Assembly (NCBI GenBank): GCA_036924085.1
Contig: JAVGWX010000018.1
Coordinates: 23,045,964-23,109,963, forward strand
Reading direction: 5' to 3'
From: Ariolimax columbianus
Lineage: Eukaryota > Mollusca > Gastropoda > Stylommatophora > Arionidae
Length of the DNA stretch: 64,000 nt
The translations under genes were made by a program, and so were the position numbers. Below the pieces are notes generated by a model. The model was not told where the DNA came from. It did not search any database and worked only from the letters and a program-made list of their open reading frames with translations. Positions 43,240 through 53,600 of this stretch are shown here, piece after piece; the first letter of the stretch is position 1; each line of letters starts with the position of its first letter.

Positions 43240-43605
43240 GGGGGAGGAAGACTAATGCCTGATAGGGAAAATATACTGATCAGACATATTAGTCACGGTC
43301 AGACAAAATATACTGACCAAGACCCTCACCTCGGCTTCCTCGTAAATCTCACTGGAAACGGGCTGTTTTCATGGCAGCCTGGCTAACAAGGTGAGTGATT
43401 GGCGTGATCTCCGTATTAGGAAATGAGACGCAGAGGAAACCAAGCATAGCACAACCGCCTAGAGGACTCCGGTCCACTTTCATCAGCACGCTCGGGATGT
43501 GATGAAAGCTACTGCAATCCGCCACGTAACGTCCTTTTCAGTGCGTACAAAAGAGTAAACCCCATTGTGAGCATTCGAAATAACGAAACAACATAATCAG
43601 TCACT
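43240..43605 (+). mobile_element. Family A retroposon
   Basis: GGGAGGAAGACTAATGCCTG, CTGATCAGACATATTAGTCA, GCCTGGCTAACAAGGTGAG, CATCAGCACGCTCGGGATG, then ACGAAACAACATAATC as tail remnant. Confidence 0.65.
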
Positions 43606-43619
43606 ATAAAAGCTCTGGT

Positions 43620-43990
43620 ACATGCTTCCTGTAGAACGACACACTGCACGTAAAACATTTGCTTCACATTGGAGCGAAAAGATGAATGAATGATTGAATC
43701 GGAATCTTGAATGCAGCAGTGAATGAGCTGACATCAACCCCAGACTCGTGGCTGGTTGTTGGTGTCAGGGTCAACGAGTTATAGCTGACCAAGACTATAT
43801 TTTGACTCCAAATGGCATATCTGGAAACAGGGTGTACTGGCTAAAAGAGTAGGGGTCGTAAAGGGAAGGCAACCTCAGCAGTCAAAATGTCGTCGTAAAC
43901 TAAATGTGTGGAGCCGGAAGATGCAGAAATGGCAATCTCGCTGTAAACTACGACACAACGCCATAACTTTATTTTAAAGACGAACGCTGA
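43620..43990 (+). mobile_element. Family C retroposon, diverged
   Basis: ATGCTTCCTGTAGAACGAC, GGAGCGAAAAGATGAATG, GTAAACTACGACACAACGCC and GACGAACGCTGAAGAAGACG match the family C layout at 10790-11300. Confidence 0.55.
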
Positions 43991-44825
43991 AGAAGACGAA
44001 AACATTCAGGTTCCTCAGTGGATTACGCCTAGCAAAGAAACCACTGTGACCTTCCAATCATGTCGTAGATTGCTACATAAGGAGAGTGTATATGGGAATA
44101 TCGGGCTATATTGTAAAACAAATTGCTACAGAAATCACAATGCGATAGTGCACAAAGTTCTGTGGTACAGGATTTAACAATGGGAAAACTGCATCTGTGG
44201 CATTGTGACAGAGTCATGGATCTCAAGAGGGAATAGGCAAAGATGACCTAGTCATGTTGTGTCTCAATGTGGCACAATAAGGGGATCCCTTTAGCCACCG
44301 GTAGAAAGTGCTCGGACAGATCATTTCAGAACCTTCACAGCGAAGATTTGATTTGTTATTGCTGAACTATTACCACCATGGATCAAAATAGAATTATCAG
44401 AATGTCAGCATTTGGCACTGTAGAGCCTTGATCCGGCTTGTTATTGTAGGTCTGCGTAACCAGTTTAGCAAAATTTGACAAGAATATAATATAGCTGAAT
44501 TGTTGCCACAGACGCTCAAGAACGGATTATCAAGGTTACCTTAATCTATTATTTATGTATCTGTCGACCAACATTTTTTGGAGAGGGTATAGGTGTTGGC
44601 CATAGGAAGTAGTTGGGAATATTACATAGAGGTATGCATATTGTTCACATTGTCTGTCACAAAGCCAGACGCACGTAATGGCTAAATTGGTACGCGTAAT
44701 ATGTCCATCGCAGTCGTGAACAAGTAGATTAGGGTATACAATAACTACTTAAATGTTTGCACCTTTGCTATCATTAGCTGGACAATTATGTGTCGTCGAT
44801 CCTAGTCTTGCACATTTTGTCTCGA
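43991..44825. other. No recognisable gene
   Basis: A minus-strand frame at 44029-44226 is unrecognised. No repeat family was identified. Confidence 0.35.
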
Positions 44826-44829
44826 CTAA

Positions 44830-45408
44830 AAGCCTGAAATAGGACCGACTGACCAGGCAGCAGACTTGACATAAAGTCTGAAATAGGACAGACTGACCAG
44901 GCAGTAGCCTTTACATAAAGTCTGAAATAGGACAGACTGACCAAGCAGCAGACTTGACATAAAGTCTGAAATAGGACAGACTGACCAAGCAGCAGACTTG
45001 ACAGAGAGCCTGAAATAGGACAGACTGACCAAGCAGCAGACTTGACAGATGGCCTGAAATAGGACAGACTGACCAAGCAGCAGACTTGACAGAAAGACTG
45101 AAATAGGACAGACTGACCAAGCAGCAGACTTGACAGAGAGCCTGAAATAGGACAGACTGACCAGGCAGAAGACTTGACAGAAAGACTGAAATAGGGCAGA
45201 CTGACCAGGCAGTAGACTTGACAGAGAGCCTGAAATAGGACGGACGACCAGGCAGCAGACTTGACAGAAAGACTGAAATAGGACGGATTGACCAAGTAGC
45301 AGACTTGACAGAGAGTCTGAAATAGGGCAGACTGACCAGGCAGTAGACTTAACAGAGAGCCTGAAATAGGACGGACGACAGGCAGCAGACTTGACAGAAA
45401 GCCTAAGT
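44830..45408. repeat. 44-base minisatellite, about 13 copies
   Basis: The unit is AGCCTGAAATAGGACAGACT then GACCAAGCAGCAGACTTGACAGA. Variants alternate ACATAAAGT, ACAGAGAGC and ACAGAAAG at the junction. The unit has no stop on the minus strand, so frames of about 170-210 codons remain open. Confidence 0.95.
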
Positions 45409-46125
45409 TGTGAGTAAATATGACTCGAACAAGTTATGTGAACGAATAAGTTGAACACGCTTTGTGAAAGAATGAATAGAATAAGCTTTGTGAGCGATTA
45501 AATCAAACAACCTGTGGAAATGAATAAATCGGACAAGCTTTATGAACAAATAACTCATAAAAGCATTGTTCCCAAACAAAAATTCTATCATTATCAAAGA
45601 AGCATTGTGTCCAAACACAAACCTCAAGAAGAACAGAGCAAGCACAGTACACGACAAAGATCAGAACGTCTCGTTATCACACAAAAGACCTGACAACCAG
45701 GATTACATCTGCAGGGATCCCTCATGACACTGTCGAGCCGGGAGTTGCGAATTCGGGAGTATCTTGTTTTTTAGATAATTAGGTTGTTAGATAAGAAATG
45801 TATACGACTATTTAGACCGACATAAGTAGGCTGGGTAAACGATATGTGACAGGGAATCCATATGTGCATCGTGAACGTAAGCCCTGAACATTACATTATG
45901 AATATGTAATAACAGAGTCTCTACGACTAGAATTAAATATATATATATATGTGTGTGTGTATATATAAAGGCCACCGTCCATCGTAGACGATGATGGCAT
46001 AATTTATTTGCTAGCACTATTCTTAGTAAGAATTAACTGCGCTACTTTTTATCCTCACTCTCTCGTCTCGAGCAGCCTAGCCTCAGTGCCAAGTCAAGGA
46101 CAAAACGACTAAGGGGCGACTACGA
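45409..46125. other. Degenerate short repeats, otherwise nothing
   Basis: From 45425 to 45560 a loose repeat of about 37 bases built on AAGCTTTGTGA.CGAATAAAT is visible. A TA/TG microsatellite lies at 45940-45968. Confidence 0.4.
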
Positions 46126-46129
46126 GATG

Positions 46130-46238
46130 CAGGGGTCTCCGCATTAAACACCCGTGAAAAAGACGGCGGAGTCCGGAGTCGAATCCACACCCCCCGATCA
46201 AGAGACCGACGTCTTAACCACTTCGCCATGGAATCCCA
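46130..46238 (-). mobile_element. tRNA-like SINE head (family K), copy 1
   Basis: On the minus strand GGATTCCATGGCGAAGTGG (A box) is followed by GTGGATTCGACTCCGG (B box) and CACGGGTGTTTAATGCGGAG. Nearly the same sequence is at 57826-57932, also on the minus strand. A functional tRNA is unlikely because the acceptor arms do not pair and the same 3' extension recurs. Confidence 0.65.
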
Positions 46239-46249
46239 CTATATATATA

Positions 46250-46307
46250 TATATAGGTACAGAATGTCCTTCAGCTTTACAGCTGTTCAGGAATGAAGTG
46301 TTAGAGA

Positions 46308-46371
<64 letters not shown>
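46250..46371. repeat. TA dinucleotide array
   Basis: Pure TA from about 46311 to 46371, with a smaller TA run at 46240-46254. Confidence 0.95.
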
Positions 46372-46373
<2 letters not shown>

Positions 46374-46459
46374 AGAATACATCCTGCAAACATGTCCACT
46401 GCACCAACGCTCCCACGAGAAGACCTGGCCAGAGGAAAGAAACATTCAAGACAAACTGT

Positions 46460-48330
46460 TGAAAACCATTGAGGACCTGCGACTGAGGTGTCACCCTATG
46501 GAGGCAGCCCATCTGGTGGCATAAAACAAGCATACAAAACCGAACGCAAAGAAGAAGAGTTCTACTCTCGGGAAACCGTGGTCACTGATGAGGCCTTGTG
46601 CAGGCTACAGGTCCTGCCCATTATGGATGAACTTGACAGATCACCTTCTCTGGAGGAGCTTGATAAGGCTATCTACCTCTCAAATTGCAAAGCACCAGGT
46701 GGAAATCCCTCGCGAAGCCATCAAATGCGGAAAACCAGCACTAGTTCAGCAGAAGTTTGATCTTCTATGCCTCTGCTAGAAGGAAGGTGCAGTTCGCCAA
46801 GATATGCGTGACACCATTATTGTGATTATTTACAAAAACAAAGGGGACTGCAATAATTATAAAGGGATTTTGCTCCTGAGCATTGTAGGCAAAGTTTACG
46901 CCCGCATGCTACTAAACAGGTTGAGAGGTTGAGACAGGATGTACCCAGAATCCCAGTGTGGCTTTAGAGTAGGTAGATCAACAAGAGATATGATTTTCTC
47001 GCTTCACCAAATCCATGAGAAGTGCAGAGAACAAGACCAGCCGTTCTTTGTGATATTTATAAACCTCACCAAGGCCTTCGACCTGGTTAGAAGAGAGGGT
47101 CTATTCGAACTCCTAGAGAAGATCGGCTGTCCCCCAAAACTGCGTAGCGTGATAATTTATTTTCACACAGATACGAAGGGCTCAGTTCTATACGACGGAT
47201 CATCTTCAATCTCTTTTCTCACCAAAAGTGGAGTGAAGCAGGAATGTGTGCTCGCGCCGATCCTCTTTGGTATCTTTTTCTCCATGCTCCTATCCTACGT
47301 TTATGACACCTCTGTAGACAGTGTTTATCTGCACACCAGGTCAGATGGGCGGCTGTTTAATCTGTCTCGACTGCGTGTGAGGACCAAGGTGAGTACGGTG
47401 CTCATTAAGGAGATGCTATTTGCGGATGATGCAGTTCTAGTGACCAATAGTGATGAGGCCTTGCAGAAACTGGGAGACATATTCGCCGAGGGGTGCAAGC
47501 AGTTTGGGCTCACCATAAGCGTGGAAAAAACAAAAGGTCTGCGCACAGGGCATTACCACTACGCTATATATAAAGATAGATGGCGTCACTTTGGCGGTCG
47601 TGAACAGTTTCACTTATCTGGGGTCTGCCCTCAGCAAAACTCTCTCGCTTGAGAAGGAGATAGACAGTATGCTTGGCAGGGCAAATACCGTCATGGCTAG
47701 CCTGACGAAGAGAGTCTGGGAGAACACTGCGCTGTCTCATTACACTAACGTCCGGGTCTATCAGACCTGCGGTCTTGCCACTCTCGTGTATGAAAGCGAG
47801 ACTTGGAGCACTTACACTAAGCAGGAACGGCAGCTCAGCACATTTCACATGTCTGTGGCACATATTGGGGATTGGGTGGCAAGAAAGAGTGTCACACAAT
47901 ACGATCTTACAGAGAGCAAACACTCACAGCGTGCGATGGTTGGGACATGTTTATCGCATGGAAGACGAGAGGCTGCCAAAGGATATTCTTTATGGACAGC
48001 TAGCCATTAGAGTTAGAAGAATCGGCGTCATACACTGCGGTTCAAGGACGTATGCAAGAGGGACATGAAGTCATGCGACATCCCATCCGAGGGCTGAGAA
48101 GAAATTGCACAGGATCGAGCTATCTGGAGAGAGTCAGTTGGAGGGGCATAGTGGCTGATGACGCTCGCAGAGGTCTTCTGGCTGCAGAAAAAAGAGAAAG
48201 ACTGAATAAATCAAGGAACAGCCAGGCAAGCCAGCTTCCTAATATGGTTGTACGATCTGTAGCAGAGACTGTCACTCGTGGATCGGCCATTACAGCCATA
48301 GCAGACAGTGTCGAAATACGGGAGACGGAC
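46460..48330 (+). pseudogene. LINE ORF2 reverse transcriptase, best-preserved RT in the window
   Basis: Reads LDKAIYLSNCKAPGG, then DTIIVIIYKNKGD (motif before RT1), SQCGFRVGRSTRDMIFSLHQ, FVIFINLTKAFDLV (palm), GVKQECVLAPILFGIFFSML and MLFADDAVLVTNSDEALQ with an intact FADD catalytic pair. Downstream, in shifted frames, come FTYLGSALSKTLSLEKEID, YESETWSTYTKQERQLSTFH, HILGIGWQERV and VRWLGHVYRMEDERLPKDIL. Breaks occur near 46930 (stop), 47585 and 47870. The final 120 bases match the tail copy at 11815-12000. No N-terminal endonuclease domain was found. Confidence 0.8.
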
Positions 48331-48679
48331 TTGGACAAAACTTAAGGGCGCCACGCGCATGGTCTATAGAGACTGAGACGCCTATCATGATAATGAAATC
48401 TCGTATAGACAATATGGTTCCGTGTCCAAGGTTCGGAATAATAGAATTAAGGAATAGAACTGTTACAGGCCTGTGCTCCACAAAGCGCGAAATGAGATAA
48501 GACCGATTGAAATGTTTTATGTGGGAGAGAAGATAGCTTGTTTTAATTTCGCAAGTGCGTCTCGCCGATTGAAGATGTTAATAGTGGAACTTCTGGCAAA
48601 AGGACAAAGACTCAAAAATGAGCACGTTACCAACTCAACAGGAAGATAAATAAATCAAATCAAAACCTTTTCAGCTCCC

Positions 48680-49065
48680 TCTGGAGCATATACCTTCACT
48701 TTACGTCACTGTACGTGTCCATCTATTATCATGCATGCGTACCCCGTGGCCTGCCCACCTGTACTTTCATAACAACGCAGCATCTACGACGTCATTGAAG
48801 CTCGTTTGACTCCTGACGACGGTGTTGCGGATGTGGTCTCGTAGTGAAAGTGGGAGTGTTCTACGCTCGCTCAATCGCTCGTTGAGTAGCTTGGAGTCAC
48901 GTAATGTCCCTTTTTCGTAGATTCCACATCTCGCAGTAATATACCATGGCTGACATGACCAGACTGTTGAAGGTGTGAGCTCTCGCTTTGTTGTTATTCA
49001 TCTGTTGAAGTACGGTATCGATGCAGTTGAAGTAGAACCACCCCGCAGCTATCCTCACCGCTACT
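48680..49065 (-). pseudogene. RTE-like LINE C-terminal fragment
   Basis: Homologous to 52210-52645 on the same strand and 55715-56395 on the other. Shared blocks include CGTGGCCTGCCCACCTGTAC, GTTGCGGATGTGGTCTCG and GTGTGAGCTCTCGCTTTG. Protein reading is poor because of indels. Confidence 0.6.
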
Positions 49066-49329
49066 TATAGCCCAAACTATCAAATCTAAATGACCATGAT
49101 AACATCTGCTTTATCTCTACTACCGACCTCCTGCAGTTCGCACCAAGAAGTACATCTCGCCAATCTCCAATTATCTTGTATTATTTACGATATGAAAAAT
49201 CGTTATGGGCTACAGAAAGTTAAAAAAAAAAAAATTGTTTCGTTTGCTAGTGGAAGGCAAGCACTTATTGAATTGCCCGACAACGCTTGGCTGCAGCCGT
49301 ATATTATAGTGATGAATTTAATATAAATA

Positions 49330-50135
49330 TAGCACTACAAAGAGTAGAAAAAAGCAGATCCAGCAAACTACAGACCTGTGAGTTTGACTAGCATAGTCTG
49401 AAAATTGTTAGAGTCAATAATCAAAGAAAACATTGTAATGCATTTAGACAAATTTAATATAATTAGAAATAGTCAGCATGGGTTTACTAGAGGAAGATCA
49501 TGCTTAACAAATCTATTAGAATTCATGGAGGAGGTTACAAAAATGATAGATAAGGGAAGCCAGTGGGCGTTATTTATCTAGATTTTGTAAAGGCCTTTGA
49601 TAGAGTACCTCATCAAAGATTATTTCGAAAGTTAAAATCACATGGAATAGGTAGGGAAGTTGCCAAATGGATTGAAAATTGGTTAACGGGAAGAAGGCAG
49701 AGGGTAGTATAAATAAGGAGTACTCTGAGTGGTGTGAAGTGAAAAGTGGAGTGCCACAGGGCTCGGTTTTGGCACCAATTTTGTTCTTGATATATAAAAA
49801 TGATTTGGACATTGGTATGGGATCCATGATTGCAAAATTTGCTGATGACACAAAACTATGCAGTAGTGTTTCATCTAAATCAGAAATGGATATATTGAGG
49901 TCGGATTTAGATAAAATTCGAGAATGGTCTGTAATCTGGCAAATGGAGTTTAATGTGCAAAAATGTACAGTCATCCACATGGGTAGATCCAATATGGAAC
50001 ATAATTACAGAATGGGAGAGAACAATATTAGAAAGATAGATAAAGAAAGGGACTTAGGGGTTATAAAAGATCATATAGGTAAGGTGAGGCAGCAAGTTCA
50101 GGTGGCAGTAAAAAAGACAACTGATAGATAGATAA
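49330..50135 (+). pseudogene. CR1-like LINE reverse transcriptase
   Basis: Plus-strand reading gives YLDFVKAFDRVPHQRLFRKL, HGIGREVAKWIENWLTGR, then after a frameshift SGVPQGSVLAPILFLIY, MIAKFADDTKLCSS (FADD intact), IREWSVIWQMEFNVQKC and ERDLGVIKDH. This motif order and the WIxNWLxGR, SGVPQGSVL and ERDLGV words are characteristic of CR1/Rex-type LINEs. It ends only about 360 bases upstream of the RSU1 start codon. Confidence 0.8.
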
Positions 50136-50495
50136 TTATTACAAAATATTATCTAAGGGAGGTAATTGAGTTTTATAATTTCGCAAAGTGATATTTATAC
50201 TGTAACCTACAAATTATAATCTTAAATAAACTAATATCAACTAAGTATTCTCTTGACTATTATTTAATTAACAGGTACAACATGTGTAGAAGCTTGTATG
50301 TTAATGTATTTGAAAGCAGGTTTGAAAAAATGGATTATTTTGTTTCCTGTGGCGAATGTAGAAAGTTATTATTAAGTCGGAACTTCCGGGTTGTCTAAAA
50401 AAGGCAATTGTGTCTGCCACAACTTCCGATGTTGATGAATAATTTCTGCTGTTGTTGTTAGCTCGTCAAGATATCTTGTATTTGTCTTTGAAATC
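50136..50495 (+). promoter_or_regulatory. Presumed 5' UTR and promoter region of RSU1
   Basis: Lies between the LINE and the RSU1 start codon. It is AT-rich with no clear TATA box or CpG cluster. The transcription start cannot be placed from sequence. The label rests on position only. Confidence 0.3.
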
Positions 50496-50604
50496 ATGGC
50501 CAGCAAGTTCAAAAAGAACGTTGACGAAGTTAAGGATGGAAATAGTTTAGAACTAGATTTTGTTGACAAAGGAGTTGTCAACATCTCTGATATCCCTGGG
50601 ATCT
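50496..50604 (+). CDS. RSU1: RSU1 exon 1 (coding part)
   Basis: Starts MASKFKKNVDEV and ends DIPGI plus one base before GTAAGT, so intron 1 is phase 1. It corresponds to the N-terminal segment before the repeats (human MSKSLKKLVEE... ending near LDVNG). The weak conservation fits this part of the protein. The open frame stops soon after the splice site. Confidence 0.85.
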
Positions 50605-53600
50605 GTAAGTCTGTTTCTTTGCCGACTTTACGTTGCACGGTTGGGTTAGTTAAGTTTTAGTTAGTTAGTCTTTCTACTTAAAATCTTGTGGTCTTTTTTC
50701 TTTGCTCTGAATTCAAGCAGACTGAAACTATTAGAAGTAAAAAGCTAAATAATAGATCATGACAATGTGTTATTTGTTATTGCTATTAGTATTGTCACTA
50801 TCATTAAAACATTGCTGCTTTGCATTATCACTGATAATATCAGTTATGCTTCCTTGCGGAAAGTATGCATGAACTGATAAAGAATGAAGGCATATTCAAT
50901 TATTCATGATAGTTGATACTACTACTACTACTAGTACTAATTACTACTGAGTTATATTTATTATTATATATATATATATATATTTATTATTATATATATA
51001 TAAATCTAATATATGTGCTCTTGTAGAGGTGATGTAATGTATGTGGCACTTTAGAGGTCTATATATTGAGTATTACACAACTGGTTAGTACTACTAATAG
51101 TAGCACTACATTTAGCTTTACTACAACATTCATTGTTACAAGTTAGGTACGTTGAATGGGTGGTGGGCTATTCATTACCTGCAGACTGAATGCAAGGACC
51201 AAGATAATGCGCGAAACGAAATGCAAACTCTTGTTTGTGGATGACTCTGCTGTGAACAATAGCTCGAAATGAAATATGCAGGAGGGCATGGACCGATTCT
51301 CTGCTGATTGTGACAACTTTGGCTTGACCATTAGCACACAGAAAACTGAGGTCATGTACCACCAGCATCAGGTACAGCGTATAAACAGCCATTGGTTACT
51401 GTGAGGTGACACAAATTACGAACGGTTGAAAAATGTGTCTACTTCAGAAGCAAGCTTTTGAGATTAGTGACTATTGCTGGTAGGCTGGTTAATAGAATAG
51501 CACAGGACAGCACAGCTTTTCGTGACTAAGCTGAAGGTATACAATATTGCCATTTTCCCCACCCTGTTCTATGTGTGTGGCAGCTGGACTGTCTAGGTTG
51601 GTGATGCCAGAAGGCTTAATCATTTACACATGAATTGTCTGAGATGTATACTACATATTCGCTGGTAGGACCATATGACAGATAATGAAGTGCTATCCAG
51701 AGCCAACATACCAGATATTCATGTACTTTTGGAGAGAGAAAAAACAGATTGGATGTAAAAACTCTAACTTTATGGCATCCAGTGATCATCTTCTTTATTT
51801 ATTGACTGGCCATGAATCATGGCATGATTTATTTTGATGTGGCAGGGCTAAGTTTATGTAACATTGAAACCATTTTAAAAAAATCTAACTGTTAATCTCC
51901 TTCCATTATTTTTCTCAACACATAAGAGCCTGTCCGAGACAAGCACATTAAATAAAATAGTCTTTGCAAATTTGTGTTATGTAAAGTTGAAATGATAGCA
52001 CTCATGCCTTGTAGGTAGCTAATCTACCCATTATGTCCTCTCTGTTCTATATACATTATTGTAATCCTGGTGTTCATTCAGGCACATTATGTGCCCTATG
52101 CCAGGTAACTAAGTGTCATCTAAACTCATCTCTGTCTTTTGCCGAACTAAGGTTTTGTCACATGCCATCTCTCCATCTCATTGGTGAACGTTCGGAGGCG
52201 ACGATTATAGGTGTAGGACCATCATGACATCACTTGTCGTGTCCATCGATTGTCAGGCATGCATACCACGAGACCTGCCCACCTGTACTTTCTTAGCAAC
52301 GCCATATCTATGGCATCATTGAAGCAGGTTTGACTCCTGATGGCAGTGTTGCGGATGTGGTCTTGTAGTGAAAGTGACACTGTTTTATACTTCATCGCTC
52401 GATGAATAGCTTGGAGCCGCGCCATTTCACTTTTTTGTAGGTTCCACACCTTGCAGCCATATACAATGGCTGGAACGACCAGGCTGTTGAAGGTTTGAGC
52501 TCTCGCTTTGTTGTTTTTCATCTGTTGCAGTACATTCTTAATGCTGTTGAAGCTGAACCACCCCTCTGCTATTCTTCGTGAGATCTCTTTATGCATGTCA
52601 TGGAAGTTTGTAATTTCTTGGCTTAAGTAGATGTACGAATACAATGCAAGTGGCTAATTAAAGAGTTACCCTCTGATGTATAGGAACTAATAATTGAATA
52701 CAATATCTGTTCAAAAAGTTCAAGAACTTTTGAAATTGTCATAACTTCCTGTTATTGGTACTACCAAGTGATGACTTTCTTAAGTCACCTACCATTTCCC
52801 ACATTTATCTGTTACAATTGTTTATCATCCTGTAGTTAATTTGTTACTTGCAATGCAGATTATGTTTAGCATTTCTCAAGATGTCTGAAATTCATGAGCA
52901 GTGAAGCGAATTAAGTTTTGCTTCAAGCTAGAAACTCATGAAATGTTAAACAAGATTATGGTGATTAGTGCATGAGCCATATGCATGTTTCAAGTGGTCT
53001 AAGCAGGAGAAAAGGACTTGTGTTGTACAGAAATAATTTCTGGCTCTTCCACCATGACAAAGCACCAATCCACACATCACTACTTGTTCTGGAATTTTTG
53101 ACAAAAATCCAAACAACTAAGCTTCTGCAGCTATCCTACTCACCTGACCTGGCCCCAGCGAATGTTTTCCATTTCTCTAAGTGAAATCCAGGTTGAAGAG
53201 ACCACAATTTCAGACCATTAAAGAAATTAATGGCAAATTACGCACATTCCCCAAAAATGCTTACCGGAGCTTGTTCTAGAAGTGGAAGCGGCATTGGGAG
53301 TGATGTATTAATAGTGACAAGAAGTATTTCAAAAGAGACAATGTTAACTATGTTTCAGATTAGTTTGTTTTGTTGTTTTTTTTTTTTGCGTTCGCCTTAT
53401 TTATCTATTCCCCAAGGCGTGTATGCGTTACACTGTGGTTTTTATTTTGCGCCTGTCGGCCCAGTGCATCCGACTTCAGCATGCATTTTATGTAAGGGTC
53501 TGCTTCCTCCTGCATTTTCTAAGGGTTTGCTTCCCCGGGGTAACGGCCGGTGCTGTGATGGGGATCGAACCCAGCACCTTCTGGTTGTGAGCCGTGCCAC

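Noticed and set aside
44786..45458. Minus-strand frames rich in S, L, C and P
   Set aside because: Translation of the 44-base minisatellite.
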